Below are positions 35,046 through 43,364 of a DNA stretch of 64,000 nucleotides, piece by piece (position 1 is the first letter of the stretch; every line of letters begins with the position of its first letter). Made by a program: the position numbers and the translations under genes. Location of the stretch: NCBI RefSeq assembly GCF_003024155.1, contig NZ_CP028136.1:1550001-1614000 (forward strand), read 5' to 3'. Source of the DNA: Christiangramia fulva. GTDB taxonomy: Bacteria; Bacteroidota; Bacteroidia; Flavobacteriales; Flavobacteriaceae. The notes under the pieces were generated by a model, which ran no database searches, was not told the DNA's origin, and was given only the letters and a program-made list of their open reading frames with translations.

Positions 35046-35083
35046 AAATGAGGAAAAGCCGGAAAATTGACTTTTCCTCATTT
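35046..35083 (-). terminator. Terminator after the minus-strand AhpD-like gene
   Basis: AAATGAGGAAAAG (35046-35058) and CTTTTCCTCATTT (35071-35083) form a 13-bp stem with a 12-nt loop; T-rich sequence follows on the minus strand. It lies 6 bp after the stop of the 35089-35664 gene. Confidence 0.75.
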
Positions 35084-35088
35084 ATATT

Positions 35089-35664
35089 TTAAGCTTTTTC
35101 CAATTTACTTCCCGCGAAAGCCTCGTCAACTTTGGTATGGAAAATATGATTGGAATAGTTACTTATGGTTTTAACAGCCTGGGCAAGAATGATAGCCAGG
35201 ATCTGTTTTTCAGAATAACCGGCGTCCAGGAATTTTTTGGCTTCTTCCGGAGTAGGATTACCTCTGCTCTCATTCATCACCTTTGTGAATTCATGCAGGG
35301 CGCGCAGTTTATCATCTTCAATTTTATGGCCCTGCCTGATAGCTTCAATCACTTCTTTAGGAGTTTTTGAAACATTCTCAGCTAAATAACTATGGGCAGC
35401 GGTACAGTAACCGCAGGAGTTGGCAATACTGATGGTTAATAATACCACTTCCTGCTCGGCAGGTGTAAATCCGCTGTCTTTTCTAAACTGATGGTAACCG
35501 GTATCGTAAGTATTTTGTAAGGCCGGTAAATTCACCATATTCTTATACATATTAGGGATCATCCCATTAGCTTTTTTAGCTTTTTCCAGGATCTCCTTTT
35601 GTTGCTCATTAGCATCTTCCAGTTCAACCGGTTTTAAACCGATTTTGTAAGTTTGGTTTGACAT
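35089..35664 (-). CDS. AhpD-like carboxymuconolactone decarboxylase family protein
   Basis: A 191-aa helical protein with the AhpD-type motif SCGYCTAAHSYL (Cys84, Cys87, His91), preceded by FTPAEQEVVLLTISIAN. The N terminus (EILEKAKKANGMIPNMYKNM) matches the alkylhydroperoxidase-like branch. It should act as a disulfide-linked peroxidase partner. It lies 64 bp downstream of a CcdA-like gene in the same direction as TetR, TlpA and CcdA genes, suggesting a thiol-redox group. The gap contains an AAACATTC half-site resembling the palindrome before the TetR gene. Confidence 0.86.
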   Translation of the reverse strand: MSNQTYKIGLKPVELEDANEQQKEILEKAKKANGMIPNMYKNMVNLPALQNTYDTGYHQFRKDSGFTPAEQEVVLLTISIANSCGYCTAAHSYLAENVSKTPKEVIEAIRQGHKIEDDKLRALHEFTKVMNESRGNPTPEEAKKFLDAGYSEKQILAIILAQAVKTISNYSNHIFHTKVDEAFAGSKLEKA

Positions 35665-35728
35665 AATTTAAAATTTAATATTAAACATTCATTTAAAGGC
35701 ACTTTCCTGATCATAGCCTATATATACA

Positions 35729-36397
35729 TTAGAACAGTGCCATTTGATAATTGATCACATATACTCCTGCTATGAAAATTAGTATAGCGGTAATCTTTTC
35801 CATATACGGGAGTATTCTTCCAAGGTTTTTCAACAAAAAATCCTTTGCAAAAATTGCCAGGATGATGGTGAGGCTCATCATTCCACTAATGCCGGCAAAA
35901 TAGGCCAGGATATACGAAATCCCTTCTAAAACTGATTCTGCTGCCAGTGCCTGTGTAGCCACAATTAGAAATAGTGGGAAAAGACATCCTAATGCACCAA
36001 TAGCGTATCCAATTCCGAAAATAAAGGCCTCACCGGCTTCAGTTTTTGAATTTGAATTGTGGATATTAAAAGAAAAAGACACGCTTTTTCCCAGAAGCAT
36101 AAGTACCCCCAGTATGATTAAGATCACACCCATGCCAATGGTAATCCATTTCATATAATCCTTTAAGACCTGGCTCGCCAAAACTATCATGATTCCGGCT
36201 GCACTATAGATAAGGAGAATTCCCAAAATACTCAGCGAAGCCAGTTTAAAGCCACGGCCTAATCGCGCGGAAGTTTTTTCGGCACTTTCTGGATTTCGTG
36301 ATATAAAAGCCAGAATATAGGCGGGTAATAAGGCAACCGCACATGGGGCCAAAAAAGCAAGTACTCCCTGAAGAAATGAGAATCCTATAAAATCCAT
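35729..36397 (-). CDS. CcdA/DsbD-type membrane thiol transporter
   Basis: A 222-aa protein with six hydrophobic helices. It carries the two membrane-embedded Cys typical of CcdA/DsbD-beta: Cys19 in FLAPCAVALLPAY and Cys138 in GALGCLFPLF. It transfers reducing equivalents from cytosolic thioredoxin across the inner membrane. Its start follows the TlpA-like gene without any gap, so the lipoprotein encoded there is the expected electron acceptor. Confidence 0.88.
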   Translation of the reverse strand: MDFIGFSFLQGVLAFLAPCAVALLPAYILAFISRNPESAEKTSARLGRGFKLASLSILGILLIYSAAGIMIVLASQVLKDYMKWITIGMGVILIILGVLMLLGKSVSFSFNIHNSNSKTEAGEAFIFGIGYAIGALGCLFPLFLIVATQALAAESVLEGISYILAYFAGISGMMSLTIILAIFAKDFLLKNLGRILPYMEKITAILIFIAGVYVINYQMALF

Positions 36398-36973
36398 TTA
36401 ATTTATTAGTTGTTCGAAAAGGTCCCTGTATTGGTCGGCCGTGAGTACAGTTTTATCTTTCTGAAATTCTACATAACCATCTTCATTAACGCCTACGGTA
36501 GTTGCCTGGCTACCTACACCAAAATCTATCATGACCTGGGGTGTGCCTTTTACCAAAGGGAAATGGAGATTTTTTTCCTCGGCCAGCCTGGTCATTACTT
36601 CTTCATTATCGGTAGGATCTATGCTGATGGCTACAAAATTTACTTTGTCTTTATATTCGGGGTAGACTTCTTCTATCGCCGGCCAGTTTTTGGCGCACAT
36701 CGGGCACCAGGAAGCGGTAAAGTAAATCATGATTGGTTTATTTTCAGCCATTGATTTTTCCAGGCTTATTTTCTGATTACCTATAGTGGTAACTTCAAAT
36801 TCAGGGGCTTTTTTCAAATTCCTATTATTTTCTTTTGCTACCTGCTGAACTTCATCTTTCTGCGTTGATGTTTTATCTTTTTCTTCTGAAGATTGGGAGT
36901 TTCCAAAATTACAGGCTGAAAAAAGGAATAAAGCCATTATAGAAAGTGTACTAATTTTGCTGATTTTGAACAT
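36398..36973 (-). CDS. TlpA-like thioredoxin-fold lipoprotein
   Basis: A 191-aa lipoprotein (lipobox FLFSAC, Cys21) with a low-complexity linker (about 22-55) and a redoxin domain carrying the CPMC active site (Cys90, Cys93 in TASWCPMCAKNW) and cis-Pro region near GTPQVMIDFGVG. It faces the periplasm and would be reduced by the CcdA-type protein encoded immediately downstream. Together they form a minimal envelope disulfide-reduction pathway. Confidence 0.9.
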   Translation of the reverse strand: MFKISKISTLSIMALFLFSACNFGNSQSSEEKDKTSTQKDEVQQVAKENNRNLKKAPEFEVTTIGNQKISLEKSMAENKPIMIYFTASWCPMCAKNWPAIEEVYPEYKDKVNFVAISIDPTDNEEVMTRLAEEKNLHFPLVKGTPQVMIDFGVGSQATTVGVNEDGYVEFQKDKTVLTADQYRDLFEQLIN

Positions 36974-37037
36974 AATTTTTTGGTTTTAAAATCTGATTAA
37001 GAAGATGTTTATTTTTCATTACAATGAATCATTTGCT

Positions 37038-37634
37038 CTATAGTTGATCTAAATATTTTTCCAGGGCGCCACGATAGGCATTCCAGCTAATATCATTAGT
37101 GTACAACTTTCTAATACCACGCATTCCTTCAAAAGAACTCACCAGGTAAATGGCGGTCTCATGAGGATTTGTTTCCGGTTTTATGGAACCGTCTTTATGG
37201 CCCCTTTCAATAATTTCTACCACTGCGTTCACCCAGGTATCAATAAGCTCTTTTAAAGCCTGGTTAAGTAAATTTTTTGAACCACCAATTTCATTGACCA
37301 GATTGTTCACCGGGCAGCCCATTAATTTTTCATCACTTGTAAAAGCCTCGAACTTATTTAAAAAGGTTTTTTTTAGAATTGCTTTGGCTTCACCCTCGGC
37401 GTAGAGTGGGGTAACCATGGCTTCGTAAATTCTGGTGTTTAATTCCGCTTTCACCACTAATACCCCAAGTTCATCTTTGTTTTTGAAATTGTGATAGAAG
37501 GCGCCTTTAGAAAGACCGGTGGCCTTCATGATATCATTGACACTGGTCGCTTTAAAACCGTTTTTATAAAACTTCTTAAAAGCCGTTTCGCATATCAATT
37601 TACGAGTGGCTTCCGTTTTTAATTCCTGTTCCAT
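37038..37634 (-). CDS. TetR/AcrR-family regulator
   Basis: A 198-aa repressor. The N-terminal helix-turn-helix is canonical (ICETAFKKFYKNGFKATSVN then DIMKATGLSKGAFYHNFKNK) and the C-terminal domain contains a Cys near MGCPVNNLVNEIGG, as in the TetR_C group with AcrR/YcdC-like members. A perfect inverted repeat 16-41 bp upstream of its start is a likely autoregulatory operator. The TlpA-CcdA-AhpD-like genes downstream in the same orientation are its probable targets. Confidence 0.9.
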   Translation of the reverse strand: MEQELKTEATRKLICETAFKKFYKNGFKATSVNDIMKATGLSKGAFYHNFKNKDELGVLVVKAELNTRIYEAMVTPLYAEGEAKAILKKTFLNKFEAFTSDEKLMGCPVNNLVNEIGGSKNLLNQALKELIDTWVNAVVEIIERGHKDGSIKPETNPHETAIYLVSSFEGMRGIRKLYTNDISWNAYRGALEKYLDQL

Positions 37635-37649
37635 ATGACAAAACTATTT

Positions 37650-37675
37650 AAAAACATTCCACCTGGAATGTTTTT
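37650..37675 (-). promoter_or_regulatory. Palindromic operator before the TetR-family gene
   Basis: AAAAACATTCCA (37650-37661) and TGGAATGTTTTT (37664-37675) are perfectly inverted around CC. Size and spacing suit a TetR dimer. It is 16 bp from the start codon of the repressor gene. Confidence 0.6.
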
Positions 37676-37834
37676 TAGCATTGTTTAACATAAATTGCCT
37701 GAAACTATTGGTCTGGCGCCTTATCAGAATGAAAACTTATTTTGAAAAGTATGCGGAGGTCAGTGGTATTTCCGAAGAAAAAGAAAATATAGGCATCTAT
37801 CGAAATTTGTGAGAAGATTTACAGAAAGCAAAAA

Positions 37835-38413
37835 TTACCGTCGTAGATAAGTGATCTTGAATTGAACCTGTACCTGATCATCTGCCTCCAGCAGGCCAAA
37901 AAAAGCCGAGGGCGGTTCAATATTAAAACTTGTCATTTTTAAAGACTTATCTCCGCTGAGGTGTAGCATATCTTTTTCCTTCTTTAAGTCGAAATTAATA
38001 TGCTCTATTTGTTCATTTCCGGCAATGCTTAATTTCCCAAGTATATTCACCTGATAGCTGTTGGTTCCTGTTTTAGAAATTTTCTCTACGCTATACATAA
38101 CAAACTTTATGTTTGGGTATTGATCGGTTTGCAGGGCTTCATAAGCATCAGAATTCAATCCGCTTTTATCACTTTTCAGGTTTTCTGCCGGTAATTCAAG
38201 TTTTAGTTCTTTGATACCGGTTAAAACTCCGTCTTCAAAAACCGGAACAAATTTCCCCGACATTTTGCTAGCTTTCATGGTCCAGGGATGGAGGGTGGAA
38301 TTACCTTCTACTTTTATAATTGATCCTTCATCTTGGATTTGATAAACCTGGGAAAATGCCTGGAACTGGATAACAAATAGAAGGGTGCTGATTATGAGAT
38401 AACGATAAAACAT
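37835..38413 (-). CDS. YceI-family exported protein
   Basis: A 192-aa protein with signal peptide (1-21, ending QAFSQ) and a YceI-like lipocalin fold: the N-terminal strand GSIIKVEGNSTLHPWTMKAS, FVPVFEDGVLTGI, and the central QYPNIKFVMYSVEKI followed by GKLSIAGNEQIEHINFDLK. YceI proteins bind polyisoprenoids or other amphiphiles in the periplasm. It lies downstream of the Crp/Fnr regulator gene (47-bp gap, same strand) and may be co-transcribed with it. Confidence 0.87.
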   Translation of the reverse strand: MFYRYLIISTLLFVIQFQAFSQVYQIQDEGSIIKVEGNSTLHPWTMKASKMSGKFVPVFEDGVLTGIKELKLELPAENLKSDKSGLNSDAYEALQTDQYPNIKFVMYSVEKISKTGTNSYQVNILGKLSIAGNEQIEHINFDLKKEKDMLHLSGDKSLKMTSFNIEPPSAFFGLLEADDQVQVQFKITYLRR

Positions 38414-38460
38414 TATAACAAATTTATTTTCGACAGCTGTCTTTTTCTAAGCATAAAGAA

Positions 38461-39147
38461 TTAGGTAAGTTGCAATAGCCTTTCAAGGTCTTTAACATGA
38501 ATTTCTTTCCTGTCATAATCTATGATTCCCTCTTTCTTTAAGGAGCTGAAAACACTTGAGACTTCCTGCCTGTTGGTAGAAGTCAGCTGGGCAATTTTGT
38601 CGTGAGTAAGGTTATTATTAATGATAAGTTCCTTACCGAATCTTTCGGCCATGGGAAGGGCCGATTCTTTGAGAAATTCTAAGATACGCTCCCTGTTGCT
38701 TTTCAAAGAAACATCTTCAAGCCGTTTTTGTAATTTCTCCAGCCGGCTTTCTATTAACCGGGCAAATTTTAAATTCAGCTCAGGAACCATTAGCAGAAGT
38801 TTTTTCATATTACTACTGCTCATTACACAAAAAGTAGCTTCCTCTTCAGCAATGGCCGCATCTTTTCTGAAATTTGATGGATTTAGGAAAGATTCCCCGA
38901 AAATTTCCCCAGGTTCCAGAATGCTGATTAAAAATTCCTTTCCCTCAGGGCTAAAATGGGAGATCTTTATTTTTCCCTTTTTAAGAAAATATACGCTGTT
39001 TGCAGGACTTGACTGGAAGTATACCGTTTCATCTTTGCCAATGGTTTTCATTACCGTGTTCTTACAAATAAAGCTTCTTTGCTTATCGGTTAATTCTGAA
39101 AAAAAATTAAAATTTTCCAGGTACCAGATTTTAGAATGCTCCTTCAT
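38461..39147 (-). CDS. Crp/Fnr-family transcription regulator
   Basis: A 228-aa protein with an N-terminal cyclic-nucleotide-binding-like domain (about 15-130: VYFLKKGKIKISHFSPEGKE, LEPGEIFGESFL), a long dimerisation helix and a C-terminal winged helix (LTHDKIAQLTSTNRQEVSSV). No N-terminal Cys cluster for an Fe-S centre is present, so it is not an FNR-type oxygen sensor. It is one of two Crp-type regulators in the window and a candidate for the TGTCA-N6-TGACA sites at 20554, 32923 and 39989, the last being 0.85 kb away. Confidence 0.9.
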   Translation of the reverse strand: MKEHSKIWYLENFNFFSELTDKQRSFICKNTVMKTIGKDETVYFQSSPANSVYFLKKGKIKISHFSPEGKEFLISILEPGEIFGESFLNPSNFRKDAAIAEEEATFCVMSSSNMKKLLLMVPELNLKFARLIESRLEKLQKRLEDVSLKSNRERILEFLKESALPMAERFGKELIINNNLTHDKIAQLTSTNRQEVSSVFSSLKKEGIIDYDRKEIHVKDLERLLQLT

Positions 39148-39237
39148 TTTGTTGAATTTTTATTGGGAGGTTGTTAGGTTATTTAAAGTTAATTGAAGAA
39201 AACTTTCATTTTCTTAAAGGAATGGTAAAAATTAGCT

Positions 39238-39816
39238 TCAGCTTTTTTCTCCATAAGGATAAAAATACTGTTTTTCATTTTGTTTCCATTTCTCTTTTAT
39301 AAAGGGGGTTGAAAGATCCCAATCTGGCCTGATTTTCCTGGAGATAGCCCGAAAATCCTGTCTTAATTCTTCCGGCGTGGGCCTGCCCCAGTACCAGTAG
39401 CCATTATAGATTTTGTAAATCTTTAGACCCGGCTCCAATAGAATGGTATGCGGAATCATAGGGTCGTGTTTGGGATCGGTATATTCCTTGATCTCAAGAT
39501 CTTTTTGAAGAATCCTTTCTTCATCGCTTAAGAAAGGCCAGTGTGCTCCAAGCCGCGTACGCCATTCCAAAGACTGTAATTGAGAATCGGTACTGATGGT
39601 GACAAGTTTACAATAACCAACTTTAATTTCTTCCTCCATTTTTACCAGCCATTGATGCTGAAGATCTTCTTTTGGGCAATAACCACCTCGTGAAAGCATA
39701 ATTGCCATTGGATCTTTGCCCTGAAGTTTACTGAGCTTTTGCATTTTCCCCTGATGATCCGGGAGTTCATAATCTGGGAAATCAGCGCCTTCTCTTATCG
39801 TATTTTTCATTTTCAA
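39238..39816 (-). CDS. Redoxin (AhpC/TSA-like) family protein
   Basis: A 192-aa soluble thioredoxin-fold protein. The start (GADFPDYELPDHQGKMQKLS) is typical of peroxiredoxin-like proteins, and the active-site region reads MLSRGGYCPKEDLQ, with a single Cys in place of the usual TxxC context. A second Cys (VGYCKLV) could serve as resolving residue. The C terminus (GYWYWGRPTPEELRQDFRAI) is characteristic of a small actinobacterial/bacteroidal redoxin group. Peroxidase activity is plausible, not certain. It is divergent from the membrane-protein gene at 40056. Confidence 0.8.
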   Translation of the reverse strand: MKMKNTIREGADFPDYELPDHQGKMQKLSKLQGKDPMAIMLSRGGYCPKEDLQHQWLVKMEEEIKVGYCKLVTISTDSQLQSLEWRTRLGAHWPFLSDEERILQKDLEIKEYTDPKHDPMIPHTILLEPGLKIYKIYNGYWYWGRPTPEELRQDFRAISRKIRPDWDLSTPFIKEKWKQNEKQYFYPYGEKS

Positions 39817-39988
39817 TTGTCTTTACCTTAATTTAAGCATAATTCCACGCATTGACTAATCGAAGATCAATAAAATAATACCCGAGATGTATGAAAAGCA
39901 AATTAAAAGTTAAAAGCAGAAAAGAATGAGCATTAATCCCTAAAAGCAATGTTAAAAATAAACGCACTTTTCTTTCAAAAGGACGTAA

Positions 39989-40033
39989 TGTCATAATTAT
40001 GACAATTGAATAAGGCTCCTTTTTGTAATTTCA
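39989..40033 (+). promoter_or_regulatory. Crp/Fnr-type site (TGTCA class) and promoter
   Basis: TGTCATAATTATGACA (39989-40004) is a perfect 16-bp palindrome. TAATTTCA (40026-40033) starts 29.5 bp from its centre and the gene at 40056 begins 23 bp later. A TTG (40006-40008) adjoins the site. The divergent redoxin start is 173 bp away. Nothing else coding is seen in 39817-40055. Confidence 0.65.
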
Positions 40034-40055
40034 GGTAGATCAAAAAGATATTATC

Positions 40056-40532
40056 ATGAAATCAAATTTTTGGAAAGCAGCAATATGGTCCGGAATCATT
40101 GGTGCCGTAGTGATGATCATGTTAGAAATGATTATGAATCCCATTTTTTTAAATAAAAGTGGCTGGTTGCCGCCAACGATGATGGGAGCTATCTGGTATG
40201 GAAAGGAAATTCTTGCCGGCAAACCTCATTTTGATTTTGGTCTTTTTATGTCTGCGATGGCGATACATTTCCCACTTTCGGTACTTTACGGTATCATAGC
40301 GGCATTTATCGTCAAAAATAGAACCCAATCTATCGCGATAGTTATAGGAATTGTTCTCGGACTCCTTTTATACTTTATTAATTTTTATGGATTTACCGCT
40401 ATTTTTCCATGGTTCGCGAAGGCCAGGAACTGGGTTCAAATAGTAATTCATATAATTTTTGGAGTAGTAGTAGCCTGGTCTTTTATCGGAATTTTTAATA
40501 AACCTGCTACTGCCATTAAAAATGATCAGTAA
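40056..40532 (+). CDS. Four-helix membrane protein, unknown
   Basis: A 158-aa integral membrane protein with about four hydrophobic helices (8-28, 65-90, 95-118, 130-148). It has conserved-looking polar and aromatic residues (NKSGWLPPTMMGAIWYGKEI; FTAIFPWFAKARNW). No family is recognised. It is under a perfect Crp/Fnr-type palindrome and followed 25 bp later by a DoxX gene, with which it probably forms an operon. Confidence 0.7.
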   Translation: MKSNFWKAAIWSGIIGAVVMIMLEMIMNPIFLNKSGWLPPTMMGAIWYGKEILAGKPHFDFGLFMSAMAIHFPLSVLYGIIAAFIVKNRTQSIAIVIGIVLGLLLYFINFYGFTAIFPWFAKARNWVQIVIHIIFGVVVAWSFIGIFNKPATAIKNDQ

Positions 40533-40557
40533 TTAAATTTCGAAGAAAATCTGAGTT

Positions 40558-40944
40558 ATGATTTTTCCTGAACTGAATGATTACAGCAGCTGGCCACTCC
40601 TCCTGTTGCGAATTATTGTCGGAATTGTTTTTATAACAAGCGGATGGAGTCATTTTACGCAACCTGAGAAGCGAAGCGAAAGTATTGGAATGAGCAAATC
40701 CCTCACTTTTATTCTTGGACTTATTGAAGTAATTGCTTCTGTTGGCCTCATCCTGGGAATTTATGTTCAAATAGCTGCCCTGCTTTTAATAGGGGTTATG
40801 ATAGGAGCTATTTCAAAGAAGATCTTTGTCTGGGATACAGGTTTTTACGCCGAAAAAGGTTTTGGCTGGCATTATGACTCTATTTTATTGGCCGCTAACC
40901 TGGTCTTTCTTTTTACCGGAGGCGGAAATCTTGTAATTATTTAA
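40558..40944 (+). CDS. DoxX-family membrane protein
   Basis: A 128-aa protein with four hydrophobic helices matching the DoxX family: LLRIIVGIVFITSGWSHFTQPEK at the N terminus, FILGLIEVIASVGLILGIY and a C-terminal LLAANLVFLFTGGG. DoxX proteins are linked to thiosulfate-quinone oxidation in archaea and to oxidative-stress membrane complexes (SseA/SodA in mycobacteria), but most bacterial members are uncharacterised. It shares a unit with the preceding membrane protein. Confidence 0.85.
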   Translation: MIFPELNDYSSWPLLLLRIIVGIVFITSGWSHFTQPEKRSESIGMSKSLTFILGLIEVIASVGLILGIYVQIAALLLIGVMIGAISKKIFVWDTGFYAEKGFGWHYDSILLAANLVFLFTGGGNLVII

Positions 40945-40947
40945 TTT

Positions 40948-41625
40948 TCAGCAGTGGTCGCTATAGAATCTTTTTAATTTAGCCGGAGGCACTTTTATAT
41001 TGTATAAAGCAACGAGCAGAACATCAATTATCAGCTGTTTAACCGTACCATTTTTTTCAAATCTGCGGCCGGAAGTTATCACATATTTACTCAATTTTTT
41101 GAATTTCCCTTTTTTCCGAAGTCGTTTTTGGATTTCGATATCTTCCATCAAAGGAATTTCCCGGAAACCTCCAATTTCTTCAAAAACTTCTTTCTTGATA
41201 AATATGCCATGATCTCCATAAGTGAAAAATTCAAGGCTAAATCGGCTACACCAGGTATAAAGTTTTAAAAAAGGATGTGGAGTATCCAGTTTTAACCTGA
41301 AACTTCCGCCAATATGCCCTTTTTTCTGAAGCCGTTTTTTTATAAGCAAGTAAGCGTCTGCAGGCAATAAAGTATCGGCATGGAGAAAAAGTAACACCGA
41401 TCCCTGAGCTTTTTTTGCGCCATAGTTCATTTGTAGGGACCTTCCTTTGGGAGATCTGAAAAATTTCACATTATCATAGCTTCGTGCCACCGTTTCGGTT
41501 TGATCCCGGCTTCCGCCATCGATTACAATAATTTCGAAATCTCCTTCCAGACCCAGGCAGTTTTCAATCGTATTTGGCAAAAATGGAGCTTCGTTAAGAC
41601 AAGGAATAATGATGCTTACTTTCAT
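40948..41625 (-). CDS. TIGR04283-type GT2 glycosyltransferase
   Basis: A 225-aa GT2 enzyme: SIIIPCLNEAPFLPNTIENC at the start, DGGSRDQT as the first nucleotide-binding motif, FLHADTLLP as the DXD-like metal motif and GGFREIPLMEDIEIQKRLRK as the acceptor/ED motif. The compact form with the HADT motif is that of the TIGR04283 family, members of which occur in arsenosugar biosynthesis gene sets. Its start overlaps the end of a flavin disulfide reductase gene by 1 bp. No ArsM or radical SAM partner is nearby, so arsenosugar synthesis is uncertain. Confidence 0.85.
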   Translation of the reverse strand: MKVSIIIPCLNEAPFLPNTIENCLGLEGDFEIIVIDGGSRDQTETVARSYDNVKFFRSPKGRSLQMNYGAKKAQGSVLLFLHADTLLPADAYLLIKKRLQKKGHIGGSFRLKLDTPHPFLKLYTWCSRFSLEFFTYGDHGIFIKKEVFEEIGGFREIPLMEDIEIQKRLRKKGKFKKLSKYVITSGRRFEKNGTVKQLIIDVLLVALYNIKVPPAKLKRFYSDHC

Positions 41626-43058
41626 TAGTTTAACCTGTACAATATTTTAATGATCCCTTTCATCCACGGTTTTAATTGATCAATCATATATTCCCTGATT
41701 AAGATCTTATGAATGTTAGCCGCCGTGGGATATGGATAAATTTTGTTCATAAAAGCATTTAATTTAATACCCGCGGAATTGGCAAGAATAAGTTCCTGTA
41801 TAATTTCCCCGGCATTAGGAGCGAGCATACAGCCTCCAAGAACCCTGGCGTTCGTAAAATAAAATGATTTCTTCTCTACGTAAATAATCAATTTCCCGAA
41901 TTCGTAATCATCAATAACCGCCCTGTCATTACTACTGAAATTGCTTTCTAAGCGGGTATATTTTATTTTTTTCTTCTGAAGTTGATCTTCATTCAGCCCA
42001 AAATGCGCAACCTCAGGATCGGTAAAAGTTACCCAGGAAAAATGTTTGAATTTGAGTTTCTTGGGAAAAGGAGAAATGAAATTGTTGATGAGAAGCATAT
42101 TGTGCATTTCGGCGGCATGTGAAAATTTGAGATTATCTGCGGCGTCGCCGCTAACGAATATCCGTTTATTAGTGGTTTGTAATTTTTCATTGAGGATAAT
42201 TTTCCCATCTTTTGTCTCAATTCCTGCATTTTCTAGTTTTAAAGAACTGAAATCAAGATTGCGCCCTAAACCCATAAAAATTGCATCAATAGGAATTCTA
42301 TTTTCCTTTCCGGATTTTTGAACTACGACAGCCTCATTATTTATTACCCTGTTCACTTCTGAATTGAGATAAAATTCCATTCCCTCTTTTTCTAGAAGTG
42401 ACTGAAGAAGTCTCGAAATAGAGGGATCTTCTTTTTTCAAGATCCTTTTTCCTCGTTCTACAAGGCTCACCCTGGAACCGAACCTCGAGAAAACCTGGCC
42501 TAGTTCCAGGCTTACAGGACCGCCGCCAAGGAAAAGAAAATTTTCAGGAATAAAATCGATATCAAAAATGGATTCATTGGTAAAAACGGGAATGTTTTCT
42601 GCTCCCTCAATGCTGATGGTGGTGGGGTAAGAGCCGGTCGCAATTATTATATTCCGGGCCTGAAAAATATTTCCATTGACCTGAATGGAATTTTTGGAAT
42701 GAAAAGAAGCCTCGCCCAACTCCACATCTATACCTTCTCCCTGTAGATATTCCAAATTTTCATGGGCTTTAATGGCTTTCTGTTTTTCCTGAACATAATC
42801 TTTGATCTTTGCTATACTAACTTCTCCCGAAAGTTCTAAGCCTAATTTTCGCGCATTTCTTGCGCTTTGAATTTGCTTCGCTAAATGAATAAGAGCTTTA
42901 CTGGGAACGCAGCCCGTATTCAGGCATTCTCCCCCAAGTTTTTCTGCGTTGCGATCTATAAGTAGAACATTCAATCCGAGTTTATTTATTCCCAGGGCAG
43001 CGCCAAGACCACCTGAACCGGCTCCAAGAACTATCAGGTCATATTTGTCTTTATTCAT
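41625..43058 (-). CDS. Mercuric reductase-like FAD disulfide oxidoreductase
   Basis: A 477-aa class I flavoprotein disulfide reductase: FAD fold LIVLGAGSGGLGAA, redox pair GGECLNTGCVPSKA (Cys45, Cys50), NAD(P) fold FLFLGGGPVSLELGQVF and the second FAD motif RIFVSGDAADNLKFSHAAEM. No N-terminal HMA domain and no C-terminal Cys pair of true MerA are present. The C-terminal catalytic His region is altered (KIYPYPTAANIHK), resembling the MerA-like group often paired with TVP38 or TIGR04283 proteins. It is co-transcribed with the glycosyltransferase downstream. Confidence 0.87.
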   Translation of the reverse strand: MNKDKYDLIVLGAGSGGLGAALGINKLGLNVLLIDRNAEKLGGECLNTGCVPSKALIHLAKQIQSARNARKLGLELSGEVSIAKIKDYVQEKQKAIKAHENLEYLQGEGIDVELGEASFHSKNSIQVNGNIFQARNIIIATGSYPTTISIEGAENIPVFTNESIFDIDFIPENFLFLGGGPVSLELGQVFSRFGSRVSLVERGKRILKKEDPSISRLLQSLLEKEGMEFYLNSEVNRVINNEAVVVQKSGKENRIPIDAIFMGLGRNLDFSSLKLENAGIETKDGKIILNEKLQTTNKRIFVSGDAADNLKFSHAAEMHNMLLINNFISPFPKKLKFKHFSWVTFTDPEVAHFGLNEDQLQKKKIKYTRLESNFSSNDRAVIDDYEFGKLIIYVEKKSFYFTNARVLGGCMLAPNAGEIIQELILANSAGIKLNAFMNKIYPYPTAANIHKILIREYMIDQLKPWMKGIIKILYRLN

Positions 43059-43364
43059 TTTGATCTTATTTTATCGCTAATTTCTCTATAATTAATTTTC
43101 TCTTATAGATCATTAAAGAAATATAGTAAAACAATGCTTGTTAATAAAGCGGAAGATGTTTGAAGTTCTATAGGAAAAGGTATAGTAAAATTTTAAAAAG
43201 TTCTATGGCCTGCCTCTGGTAACTTTGGATTTCAAAAAGCAAGATATCATAGCCTTTAAAAAACTCCTCCCTATCCTTATCTTTTTGTTAAACCTTTTTA
43301 TCTTTTGATTAATCTTAAGCTGATATTAATCTTTTACTTTTATGCCGCCAAACCCGGAAAAAGT

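Noticed and set aside
37728..37811. 27-aa frame starting MKTYFEKYAEV
   Set aside because: Too short, no conserved feature, and no promoter signal; possibly a trace of an old gene but not supportable.
43243..43252. Possible FNR-like half-site (ATATCAT) upstream of the TonB receptor
   Set aside because: No matching left half-site and no -7 element at the 29.5-bp distance.
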